Shown here in pieces: positions 53,034 through 63,667 of a DNA stretch of 64,000 nucleotides. The position numbers and the translations under genes were made by a program. Positions within the stretch are counted from its first letter, which is position 1, and each line of letters begins with the position of its first letter. Source of the DNA: Schizochytrium sp. TIO01 (Eukaryota; Sar; Bigyra; Thraustochytrida; Thraustochytriidae); NCBI GenBank assembly GCA_004764695.1, contig SMSO01000032.1:3702983-3766982 (forward strand), given 5' to 3'. A model generated the notes under the pieces. It searched no databases. It had not been told where the DNA came from and saw nothing but the letters and a program-made list of their open reading frames with translations.

Positions 53034-56000
53034 ATGCCGCATAATGCAGGTGCGACCGCGGGAGTGAGTCTTGCCAAGTTGAAGGTTCATACGTCTCAAG
53101 ATCTCCAAAATGTATCTCATGTTAGTATCACTAACAACGAAGTTTACACAGAGGCTCTTAAGAATTGTAGATCAATAATTCGGCATGAGGAAATACACGA
53201 TATGATGAATAATACAAGCAAACAGTTTAAAGTTAATCATTCATCCGGAGTGGGTCTGGATCCTGCCGTGTTTTGTACAAACGAGACATTCATAAACCTG
53301 AAAGAATTTTTATGGGAACATTTCGATGAGCACGTTTTCCCTTCATTAAGAGAATGTCAACAAGAGTGCCTTCGTGCTTTGAGGTCCGGAGTAATCTTAC
53401 ACGAGGTAGGTGAAAATGGCGGCAACAAGACATATAAGAATCGTGACTACGGTCCACTTATGGTCACGCAACCGGGCGCACAACATAAAGCTGGACCAGG
53501 TCAGGGGAAAACGATATCCGCCTTTCTTGCGGCACTCCTTCCATTAAGCTCGATCCCAGTAGAGGGTTCTGAATATGGCTACAAGGCTGGAACTCTCGGT
53601 ACATTTATGAAAGGGGTTCTCACCAGACAGAGCATCTCGAAGAATCCTGGCGTTGAACATGTTCTGAATTGCATTCGTCACAATAACAGGAAGGTTCTGA
53701 TATACACAACTAAGGATGGCCAAACTAGGTTGATGGAATCTTCCGTCTTATTTGGATACGGCTCTGAACCAGCAGACAATTTCTGCAGTTTACTTCCTGA
53801 TGTATGGAAACTGTTCAAAGTTTATACAAACGGAGAAACCAGAATATTCACGCAGAGAAACCTATTGATAGAAAATTTAAAGCGATATGTACCCTATTTG
53901 CAAGGAAGACCAAAAAGGTATTGCAGTTCCCACGCCAACTAAACCAAAGAGACAAACACAAATTTGTTTTGGAAACTTTGTTGAGTGGATCGATAGCATA
54001 TCGGGAAAATGACTGTCAGTCTGTACACATTGAACATCTCGGATATGACCTGATCAAGGCTATATTCAAGAAAGAATTTCAAATCTGTAAAATGTGGACA
54101 TCGCTTTGTGAGCCTGTCCTTATTGGACGGCGTTTGTATATGCCACTTATGTGGATTCTAGCTCGAACGGTTGTATGGAGCGGTGGAGTGAATACATGGA
54201 GGGTAATGGCACCAATCGAACAATATGATAATTTTGACTGCAGTATTGAAGCAGAAATCCAAAATTGTGTTTTACTTATTGGATGTTGGGGAACAATGCG
54301 GAGCCAAAGCAAAGGTTCCAAAAAAAAGAATAAAACTGAGAATGGGAAGAATCTCCCTAATTGGATTCAGCATGCAAACTTTGGTATGCTCATCCGCGAT
54401 GAAGCTCATGTGGCATCTGACGAAACCACCAAGACCGAAATATTTCTGAAAGAACATGTTGAGATACAAATACCAGCTGCAATTCATTTCAGCAGTACTC
54501 TTGATATTAACAAAACAAAGATGCATTCCGCTCGTAGCACCTCGTCTGCACGCAAACCAAACGGTTTCCCGATCTCTGACTCGGTCAAAAATAGCAATAA
54601 TCAGCCTGCAACTACTTCTTTGCCACATTTTATTATGTACGACCCCAAAAAGCTAGATATATACGCGAATAGACAAGTACAACATAGAGTCTATGAAGCA
54701 GCTGCGGTGTTCCGACAGGTATTAAGTATTTTTTATTTAATAATTGAGGAAAATATGCGTCTTGCAGGCTATAGAATAGGTAAGAAGAAGTATTCGAATC
54801 TTACGAAGCGCGAAAGGAAGTACCATTTCAGCCTCTGTCGGTCTTTTCCACTTGTTGGACTTTGCTCATTCGCAACATCTCAAGATCTCAACAACTTCAA
54901 GGAACAATATATCGTTCACACAAAAAAGTCTTCTTATAACGAGAAGGACTCCTTTTTGGACGCCTGGATACACCATGCATGCAATCGTGACGGCAGAGGG
55001 TTTTTCTCAGGGTACTTTCATTCTAAATCAAGAAAGTATAGAGTTTTCAAAAAGAACCGCCCCTTGTTGATTCAAAAGATAGTCCCAATAATTTCGACTG
55101 CAGATACAACTGAAATTTACGACTTAAAATCAGGATGTTTCAAAAAGATTCCAGCAACTGATGTACATCTCCTGCTAAACGAAGGTAAGGCCAACTTTCT
55201 GATGGTCCTTCATAAACACCTCCAATGCCTCAATGTACCTCATATGCAGTATGCCATTATACTGAGATCTGAAGGTACCTCAAAACAAACATTTCTACAA
55301 GCTCAAGGACGTATATCACGCAACCCAATAGACCAAGCAGCTATAAGAAGTGCTGCTCTACGAGGGTGCTCCATAGTTGCAAAATCATCTTCCGACAAGA
55401 TCAAACCTCCTTCAGAAAGAATTAAAAGGGACATCGAGCGAGTTTGTAGAGGCACTGGAAATGAACAACGTATGCACACAAAGTTCTTTGTACAGCCAGA
55501 CACAAATTCGCATATCATTCTTGCTGCCCAGGCACTTTTTGAGAATGGATTCAGTATGAACCAAATCCAAGACGACCTAGCAAACACGTTTGAGTGTTGC
55601 TCTAAATGTGGAAAGCCCTTGAAACTTTGTCATGTCGATTCGCTGGGCTATTCAACCCCTCTTCTATGCAAAGCTGATGATCCATGCTTAGACATATGTC
55701 TGCCTAGCATAACAGATTGTTATCCCGCAGCCACTGATTTGATAGGATCTGTTTCCCATGTGGACTGCCTTCCAGTGCACAACAGTGCTTTGCAAGGTTG
55801 TTCTTCATCCAACGGGCCCGTAATAAAAGTTGAGAGCCATGCTGATTCTGAACCAGGAGGACCGCGATCTATTCATGCACCTCCCCGTCAGGCTGTTAGG
55901 GGTAATATCTCGGGAGCTTCAGTGCATCCATTGAAGGCGGAACACAAACACCGAAAAAGTAACTCCCATCACAGCATCTCCCCCAACAAGCGCAAGCACA

Positions 56001-56971
56001 TAAGGGAAAGACACGCCAAATTAAGTTTGTCTTGTCAAACAACAAGTGGCATTCCGGCACGCAATTGTAAAATTATTCAAAAGCCAACTGTGCATGCTAA
56101 TACTCGGCTATCTGAGGCGAACCAACAAGTAACAAGCTGTTCCCGTCAAACAAAAAATCGTAATTTAAAAATGAGTCCTCGATTATCAACGCATCTAGGC
56201 AGTGCTCGAACCCTCAATAAAGCTGATTCGCCATGCATATTGGGCCGTTGCTATATATGCAATAAGGACTGTGTTCCAGTTTCTAGGGAATCCCTCGACT
56301 TGGAGGAAGATCGTTTCAAACTTAACTATAAGCTTTTCAAGGATAAGACAGGCAAAATCGTTGCTGAAGAGAAGCTAGAGAGTGGTCGACTAGTCGGTTA
56401 CAAAGTCCATGAAATGCACCATTCCAAAAAAGGTTCCTCCTTGGTTGTACCGGTGGAAACTTCGAAATCGCAATACCCCAAAGACCTACGCTGCTATTTT
56501 TGCGCGGAAAGCGAACCTTTGTCTGAAATTCTTCTGGAAGAGATTGTAAGATGCAATGAGGAAATAGAACTGAAGTGCCCAATGGGCTTTAAGTGTGCCA
56601 ATTGCTTAAAGGAACTTCGTGTTGGTATATATCTCCATGGTGAATTTGTCAAATTGCCCGGTAATGGAGCAGATTTGGAGACAACTGCTTTGGTGCCATC
56701 ATGCTATTCACGTGGCACATGTGCCAGCGGTTCGAAGAAAAGAAGTTACCGCCAGATGTCTGGGTCGAACGATTCCTTTTCCATTTCAAAAGGGGAAATT
56801 TTTAATAATTACATTCGAGAAGGTCGAGATCCGCAGAATAAATATTGTTTGTTGCTATTGAGGCCATTTCATAAAAACGAAATATGTATGGCTTGTGATC
56901 AATCAAACCGTACACGTATCTTTGTTTCAGATGCAGACAGCAGTCGAAAACGATTAAAAAATATACTATAA
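53034..56971 (+). CDS. Large SF2 helicase-like protein B, frame break near 53.9 kb
   Basis: A diverged paralogue of the gene at 46197-50774. The ATG at 53034 opens a frame ending at 53942; the rest continues in another frame to 56971. Removing 53889-53926 (GTACCC...TTGCAG, 38 nt) joins them into about 1299 residues. A 32-nt alternative (GTATTG...AAAG) also works. Motifs: TQPGAQHKAGPGQGKT (P-loop codons 53493-53513), RDEAHVAS (54398-54409 encode DEAH), FSSTLDI and QGRISRN (from 55304). Further CxxC pairs follow (CSKC, CYIC, CYFC, CANC, CMAC). The P-loop GPGQGKT and the DEAH box differ from copy A. The protein is shorter at the C-terminus, and a basic Ser/His/Lys-rich linker replaces copy A's acidic tract. 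Codons look A/T-rich. The family is unknown. Confidence 0.78.
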
Positions 56972-56999
56972 TGGATCAGTAGTTGTATGCGTGTCAAAC

Positions 57000-58043
57000 T
57001 TAGCTTTTTGAATTTTGATGAACAGGGTAGAATTCGGGTTTAATCTTGACAGTCTTGGTGTGATACACGCGTTGAAATCGAGAAACTTTCTGCTGCACTT
57101 TCCGACCTGGTCGAGAAGGCTTGGTACCTGCGAAAATACGTAATGCTGTCGATTTGCTAGCCTGCTTTGGTTGCGCCTCCGCCTTTGAAATTACTTCCGC
57201 AATTGCTCTTTCTAAATCATCCGCTGAAGGAGTCAAATTTTGTGATGCATGGGGCGGAAGTGCGTACAGCAATGCTCTTGCTTGCTCATAGTGCTGCAAA
57301 GCTTTCTCCATGTGTCGGGTATGCTCCATCTGTGCAGCGAAACTGAAGTGAGCTGCGATTAATAAGGCAGGAACTTGATACGACGCGTCAATATTTTGTA
57401 CCAAGCTCGGTCGTCTTGAAGTCTCATCTGCAAGGGCCCGAGTAGGAACCTCCTCATTCTGAGCAAGGTTTCTTGCAGCTTGTAATGCTTTCAGCGCATG
57501 ATGTGCAGCACGATTGTGTTGGTGCATTTCGGAAAGGATTGCACATAAGTTCAAGTGGGTGCCGATTGGTTTACGTCGCAATTTGAGCTCTGCGTGCAAA
57601 CCTCTTTGGGCTATAGTTAGTGAGCAGTGGAGCTGTCGCTGGTGTCTATGTACACAACTTGAGTTTGCACAAACGATGCTCTGTAGCTCCCAAAATACGG
57701 TTTTTGGAAAAGTAGATGATGCTGCCATGAGCAAGTTTTCCACGCGCATGATGAGCCTTAGTGCGTTGGTGAGATTTTCAGGTGACGGAGTTTCAAGCAT
57801 ACGTACAACATATGCGTTTCCCGCCAGCAGAAGATCTCGTCGCTGTCTCACTTGATCTTCAGGTGAAAGAATAGGCAGAAGCAGGGTGAGTTGAGTGAAC
57901 TTTTGTGCGAAGGCTTGTTCGTATTGATTTGCACTTTCGAGACGCAGTACGTCCGCCTGTAAGTCTTCCAGCGTTGATGCAGAAACCATTGTTGTAGAAG
58001 CACACACAAGATCTCGCGTGTCTTCTTCCGTGGTGGACTCCAT
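57000..58043 (-). CDS. Helical (TPR-like) repeat protein, 347 aa
   Basis: The ATG at 58043 is preferred; the frame stays open upstream to about 58157 without another ATG. The protein is all-helical and Ala/Leu/His-rich. Stretches such as THLNLCAILSEMHQHNRAA and HFSFAAQMEHTRHMEKALQH have TPR-like spacing of small and aromatic residues, suggesting a solenoid of several helical pairs. The C-terminus is basic (KPSRPGRKVQQKVSRFQRVY). No membrane segment or signal peptide is visible. Its stop lies only 28 bp from the stop of the convergent helicase-like gene B, so their 3' ends must overlap if both are transcribed past their stops. The exact family is unknown. Confidence 0.68.
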   Translation of the reverse strand: MESTTEEDTRDLVCASTTMVSASTLEDLQADVLRLESANQYEQAFAQKFTQLTLLLPILSPEDQVRQRRDLLLAGNAYVVRMLETPSPENLTNALRLIMRVENLLMAASSTFPKTVFWELQSIVCANSSCVHRHQRQLHCSLTIAQRGLHAELKLRRKPIGTHLNLCAILSEMHQHNRAAHHALKALQAARNLAQNEEVPTRALADETSRRPSLVQNIDASYQVPALLIAAHFSFAAQMEHTRHMEKALQHYEQARALLYALPPHASQNLTPSADDLERAIAEVISKAEAQPKQASKSTALRIFAGTKPSRPGRKVQQKVSRFQRVYHTKTVKIKPEFYPVHQNSKS

Positions 58044-59521
58044 TTCTATATCGCTGCCTGCGCCTACTGGATAAAGCAAGTGCCCTTCTGCGAGCGGCAG
58101 CGTTGGTGGTCCTTTTGCCACAGCGGAAAGGTGACAGACCTCCCCGCCTCTAGGCAAGCCTCCGGGCCGTTCTTGGAGCCTTTGAGCGGTTTGCTGAGTA
58201 CATGCTAGCTATAGCGCTTCATTTCCTACGCATATAAAATTGAATGTGCTGTTAGGACTTGCAGGATCAAACCGTGAACGGATCTTTTTTAGATTCGTGA
58301 AAAAAAAAAAAGAGTAAAAAAGAATATCCCTGCCTAATTTCATGTAGCAATTAGCTACACAAATTAACTGAATTCGTCACAAGAAGAAAAAAACCAGAGT
58401 CACATGCACGCAGGCTGTTAAAGACAGTTGAGAAGAGTCCATAGGGTTCTGTGCCTCAGGTCGCTCTCGTTCGTAGGTCATCGACTGCTACCATGTAAAT
58501 AGTTCTTCCAATCTGGTACTTGGTTGTTCAAAACTCAGGTGTCCTTTAGCCTGTTGTGCGCTAAAGTAAGTGAATTGCATGAGTCATTTACTCATGTTTC
58601 CTTATATATAGCGATTATCAATTCTTGGAGATGCATTTGCTAGCTATTTGAATTCATAGGTTTGAGATTTCATTTCCTCTTGTTTGAGTTATTTCCATAG
58701 TTTAGTTCGCAAGGTTTTGATACGAGTTCAGATGTTCCTTTATTAATAAACTCGATTTGTCATTGGTGCGCTAGGAACGCATAGACTCACTTTCATCTTT
58801 AGCTGACGCACTAAATTGTAGCTACAAATTTTATAAATGTTCGAAGCCCGTGGATGGAAAAGTTTTTTTGGCTGTCACACAGAGCCTCTTAGGCCTCAAA
58901 GAAACATTTTGCGAACCTAGCTCAATGGTTTAGTATCCTGAAGAAAACCTTATGAATTGATGTACTTTATGGCTTATGTATTACAAACAAACCTCGCATC
59001 TTGCGACAATGTATAGTCAGATTTCTCAGAATCTTGACTACTGCCCTACTTTGTTATATTCCGGCGCACATTCCATTCTGTGAATGTGAGCTGAGAACTG
59101 GAAATTCGTCCGCTGAGTAGACGCAAGAGGAGTATTGCATCCTCCTGCCTGGATCCAGGGAATATGCTAGTCCAAATGAAAGGAGCTGTAAAAAGACCAA
59201 AAAGGGTGACGGATTGCAGAGACTACGCTATCATATAGTTAGTATAATGACATTGTGCGAAACACAATAAATTGTTTATTTGGCAAATTTAAAGAATTAA
59301 TCAGAGGTACATGTTAGAAAATGTCGAAGAATTATAATTGTACAAAAGTCTGCGGGTCTCATGCAGTAGATGGAACTGAATTTGTGCAAGTTGGTGTTTA
59401 TAGCACACTGATAATTGTCGATCTTAACTGCATGCAAGTGAAATACATATATATATGTCGTAAACAGGTCCACAACAAAGAAGACAAGGCATGAGTTTCT
59501 ACATCTGAACATCTGAAAATT
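58044..59521. other. Spacer, 1.5 kb
   Basis: A/T-rich non-coding DNA with no recognised gene between two minus-strand genes. A 71-codon minus-strand frame at 59297-59512 is hydrophobic/Cys-rich but lacks support. TATATATA at about 59445-59456 is a plain A/T run. Confidence 0.45.
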
Positions 59522-60415
59522 CTATTTGAGATTCGGCGATGAGAAATCCTGATTGGCTGCTGCTGCGTTGCTCTCGACTGGTGTCTCTATTATTGTGTTG
59601 AAGTCCGCTTTGGTACAAACATCACAGGCCACAACAGCATGACCATTGCGATCAAATTTATGAAGACAGCAGCCAGGAGAGCATTCCATAGTCGACCAAA
59701 TGAATGTGCAGCCACCGTGAAAAGGTGTAACTTCATGGCGACCACGCAATGTGGAGGTGGGGACTCGTTGGCGAGCGTAAAGCACAATCTGTAGCTCTAC
59801 AAAAATGAGAACTAATAAGATAGTCATAACTAAGATCAGAGGAGGCCTCTTGATGCCAAATCCATTGTTGCCCTCATAGGTGCTGCTTGCTCTGCGCGTG
59901 CGCACGATAGGGGTTCCACAAACCGGCGCCGTCTCAATGAGCCTTTGGCTAAGAGAGGAGTGGAGGTCTAACCGTGACAAAATGCGTACCGAATTGCCTT
60001 CACTGCTGTTGCTAGTAATGCTTGAGGAGGACGCCGGAACTACTCCACTACTAACGGTGTGCGGTTGCTCCCAGAGTTTCGGCTCCTCCGTGAATGCAGA
60101 AGAAGGAGACAGAATTGATGATGCCAAGCCAGAAGTCGCAGCCGCACAAATAGGAGAACTATCCAAGGATTTCATGGACGGGTGCGATGATGCTGATGGC
60201 AACTTTGATGGCATCCAAGATGATGATTTTATGCTACCAGAAGCAACATTATTACTTTTGGTATTGCTGTTGCCACCACCTAGGTTGGGGTCTTGGGCAT
60301 CGAGTCCAGAGACAGTACAAGCTGAGGCGCAGCGAAGGAGCGGAGCTGACGCGGAAGACGCGTCGGTGTGTTGCCAGCTATCGAGGCTAGCTGCAGAAGG
60401 CCTTCCTGCCGGCAT
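59522..60415 (-). CDS. Single-pass membrane protein with six-cysteine tail
   Basis: 297 residues from an ATG at 60415. The first about 190 residues are Ser/Ala/Pro-rich and probably disordered. One strong hydrophobic helix (about 192-213) follows the basic IKRPP. The final about 80 residues hold a compact Cys module (Cys236, 245, 249, 250, 264 and 267, in the order GGC, MEC, GCC, AC, VC). There is no N-terminal signal peptide, so the likely topology is N-terminus in the cytosol and the Cys module in the lumen or outside. The Cys module could be disulfide-linked. I do not recognise the family. The plus strand is also open for 188 codons here, but without protein-like composition. Confidence 0.6.
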   Translation of the reverse strand: MPAGRPSAASLDSWQHTDASSASAPLLRCASACTVSGLDAQDPNLGGGNSNTKSNNVASGSIKSSSWMPSKLPSASSHPSMKSLDSSPICAAATSGLASSILSPSSAFTEEPKLWEQPHTVSSGVVPASSSSITSNSSEGNSVRILSRLDLHSSLSQRLIETAPVCGTPIVRTRRASSTYEGNNGFGIKRPPLILVMTILLVLIFVELQIVLYARQRVPTSTLRGRHEVTPFHGGCTFIWSTMECSPGCCLHKFDRNGHAVVACDVCTKADFNTIIETPVESNAAAANQDFSSPNLK

Positions 60416-60835
60416 CTCGTGCAGACAATTTATTTTTATGTTGTGAGTGAACCAGGGACAGAAACTTTAAGCAGGCGCCCGGGTAACAAAGCGAGGTGGT
60501 GCTTTCTTCAGTAAACTCTAGCGACTAAAAACTAAACAGAACAAGTGAAACTCAAATGGCGAGACACCAAAACTTGAAGACGGCGCCAGTCCAAGCCATC
60601 CACGGGAGCCACGCAAAGCCGCAGGATGGGACGTTCTCCGCGAGTCGCCGTTCCAGGCTCTCGCAATCGACCAACAACCGATCGCCGACCGATCGTTGAT
60701 CGATTGGCGGTCACGCTGCCGGCGATTCGGGTTTTGGATTGGATGGGCAATGCCATTATTGCGATCTCATCGCGTGAAAGCGAAGAAAGTAACAATTTTT
60801 CTCCATCAGTTAGTTAACAATCCATTCCCTTTTAA

Positions 60836-60895
60836 AAAGTCTTTATAAAAGTCTTTATAAAAGTCTTTATAAAAAGTCTTTATAAAAAGTCTTTA
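60836..60895. repeat. Five-copy tandem repeat of a 12-14-bp unit
   Basis: AAGTCTTTATAAA units occur five times head to tail with small length variation. Non-coding. Confidence 0.8.
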
Positions 60896-62466
60896 CCTAT
60901 CTTTTCCCAATCCCTAGTGCCTCTTAGCTGAGTGCTAAGTACCTACCTACCTAAGCAACCTGAAAGAGTTCTCTCCTCACTTTTCTTTGAATTTGGGATT
61001 GAACCTTTTCAATCGAGTTAGTTCTTATAGTTACTACGCAGTGCTTCCTTTAGTTTAAAGACAGACGCCCGAAAGAAGAAGAAGGCGAAGGATCTTTCTT
61101 TTCTGCTCATATTCTGTGACGCCGTTTTAGTATTATGGTCAAACTTTAATAAATAAATAAATAACTTTAAATAAATACCTTTAAATAAATAACTCTAAAT
61201 AAGTAAGTAAAAATGGTATCCTTATAACAGCACTTTGCGGAATGAACACAATTGTACGCTCATTCGAAGCTCCAAGCGCGCGATCAGCCATCTTCGCGTA
61301 CCTTCTAAAGCGCCCTCTCGAGATCGAGGACGCCTCCATCTGCTGCAAACAAAGGCCTTTTTGATCGCGATCTCGAAAGTGCTCTCGAGAAAATAGCTCA
61401 GATTTTGAGCGAATAGATAGACAGATCGATGGACAGATAGATAGATAGTTAGATAAATAGATATCAATCGATGCACGAATGCATCAATGAATAATGAATA
61501 CCCAAAAGATTTCACTCGTTTTCTTTCTCTCTCTCTTTCCCCTCAGTTCCTGCGGCATATATGGAGAGTCTCAGAGTTTATAGTAGCTAAGCCCTAGTCG
61601 CCGCGGACAGAGGAGGACCTTCCCTCTTAGAGTTTAGTGTGGCCACACTGTTTTAATTTGAACTTACTTACTTACTTTATGAAACTAATAATATGAAATT
61701 CTGTCAAAGCGAGTTTTCTGTAGAAATTGCGATTCCTTGAGTTGAGCTCTCGAAGAAAACACGGCCTCTGCAAAGGAGGTTCCATACACTCTGACGCCCC
61801 TCGGGCTTTGAGGCGTCCTCACATTTGCACAGACGGCTTCGACAGATACTTTCAGATTCAGGCCATCGTGAATTCGGGGTAGGTTAGAGAGTCAAAGGAG
61901 ATTCAGGCCTTTCAATAATCCAAGTTTCGCCTAGCCAGCCCCTACCGTTGCCTAGCCCTTCCCTGGCATAGAGGAAATAAGTTTTCATTAATAAGCTTTC
62001 CCTTAATTTCCCCTTTGAAAGTACTTCGAGTTCTCCTTTCTTCAATGGGACGTGACGTAATCTTAGCTTTGGTAATGTACCATTAGGCCCACCCTACGGG
62101 TCCTCAGACAGCCCAACTAGCCAGGCACTAGCAGTTACTACCGCAGACTAAGAAGCTAAGATCAAAAACTTTTCTCTTTTCTCTTTCTGCTCTTAATTTA
62201 AGAAGAACATCACAAATTCAGACTCCAGATAAGGAAGAAGAAGGAAGGAAGACCTCTCTAAACCTGCACTGTAAACTGTTTTGTATACATTCACTGTAAG
62301 CCTAACATTCGAATTTCCCTTTCGGCTAAACCTTTAGGCAGTCTTAAGGTCCGTTTACGGACTCCTATCTATCGCTTCCCTTTCCGAGGTGGACCATCTA
62401 GCGCCAGCCTCCTAAAGTTTTCCGTAACAACCTACATAAGAGCCGTTGCTTCCCGTGTTTAGTATT

Positions 62467-62467
<1 letters not shown>

Positions 62468-62518
<51 letters not shown>

Positions 62519-62519
62519 T
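62468..62519. repeat. (CTTT)n microsatellite
   Basis: About 13 perfect TTTC units. Non-coding. Confidence 0.95.
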
Positions 62520-62839
62520 TTTCTTTTTCTTTTAATTGATTGAAAAGAACGAGGGAAGAAGAGAGTCCATGGGCGGAAAAGGTCAGTGCGCTCCTTCTCT
62601 GTGTCGCATTCGCAATGACCTAAGCGGATTTAAAGACCGCGGTGGGCGGATCTCTGTCCTCTATCGCCTCTCTTGGCGGTTTTCCCTTCTGCTGTCGTTT
62701 CTATCTCTGCCCTTCTTTCTAATTATCTAACTATCTATCTAATTATCCACTCCTTCATTCAATTTTGCTTAGTCACACACACTCTAACTCACTCACTGAC
62801 TGCCTTCCTTTCTGACGAGTGAGAAAGAGAGAAAGAGAG

Positions 62840-62893
62840 TGAATGAGTGAATGAGTGAATTGATGAATGAATGAATGAATGAATGAATGAATG
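62840..62893. repeat. (GAAT)n repeat
   Basis: GAATGAGT units, then perfect GAAT units. The open frames here are translations of the repeat. Confidence 0.9.
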
Positions 62894-63667
62894 ACTGTAT
62901 CTTCGTGTTGGGGTATCGACTCTTAAGCCCTCCAGGCCTGCTCAGGACCGCTCGCCCGTTGCAGGACCGCTATGGGGGAGGCTTGAGCCTTAGAACCTCT
63001 CCTCGTCTATCTTATCAGCCTCTCCGTCTTGATCTATTTATTCTTTTAATAAATTATTCTTTTATCTACTTATTCTTTTATTCATTTATTCATTTATTCA
63101 TTTTTTTGTTGACTGACTGACCTCAAGTTAGTTTCAAAAATTAAAATTAAGATATGGAGGCTTCCTACGTATCACCAGCGTAGGTGTCGAAGCGTAGGAA
63201 CTATTCAGATCACTGCAAGTATGCACCGGCATCTATCTAACCTATTTGTCATCAGCTATTCATGACTCGTTCGGTCTCATGTTTCCAAGCATCACTTTTA
63301 GGCTACTGATGCGGTGCGCATTTTCTTCTGTTTCTTTTGGCTTATAAACTGGAAACTGAAATCTACAATTTGCTGCTTTATTATTATATTTTAATTTTAT
63401 AATTTTATAATTTTATAATAGACATGTAGATACATAGTACATATATGTAAAGAGTAACCACATGATTAAGTTTACTTTTCATATCTATCTGAGATTGAGT
63501 GATTCTATTATTCTAAAGTCAAATATCAGTGGTAGGTCTGTCTGTATCTACGAAGAACAAAGCTCTGAATGCGGACTTCTGTTGTTTGAGAAGGCCTCTC
63601 AAAGCTGTGCATTCCCTCATCGACAATCGGCCAAAGGTGCTTTCTACCGTGTCAACTCCTCCTCTGA

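Larger units (their letters stand above)
60416..63667. other. Non-coding region with many short tandem repeats
   Basis: No gene recognised. It contains AAGTCTTTATAA units (60836-60895), TAAA/TAAATAAC runs (61150-61205), GATA-like runs (61420-61465), a CTTT array (62468-62519), GAAT repeats (62840-62893) and TTCATTTA units (63080-63105). A CpG-containing patch lies at 60600-60730. Confidence 0.5.

Noticed and set aside
53802-53926. 125-nt intron GTATGG...TTGCAG in helicase-like gene B
   Set aside because: The size fits other introns here and the frame is restored, but it would remove 29 codons that align in length with copy A (and partly in sequence, LPDVWKLF versus LPNITKKLM). Kept only as an alternative to the 32- or 38-nt options.
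59880-60446. 188-codon plus-strand frame opposite the membrane protein gene
   Set aside because: The minus-strand frame has an ATG, a membrane helix and a cysteine module; the plus-strand frame has low-complexity Leu/Asp runs and no such features.
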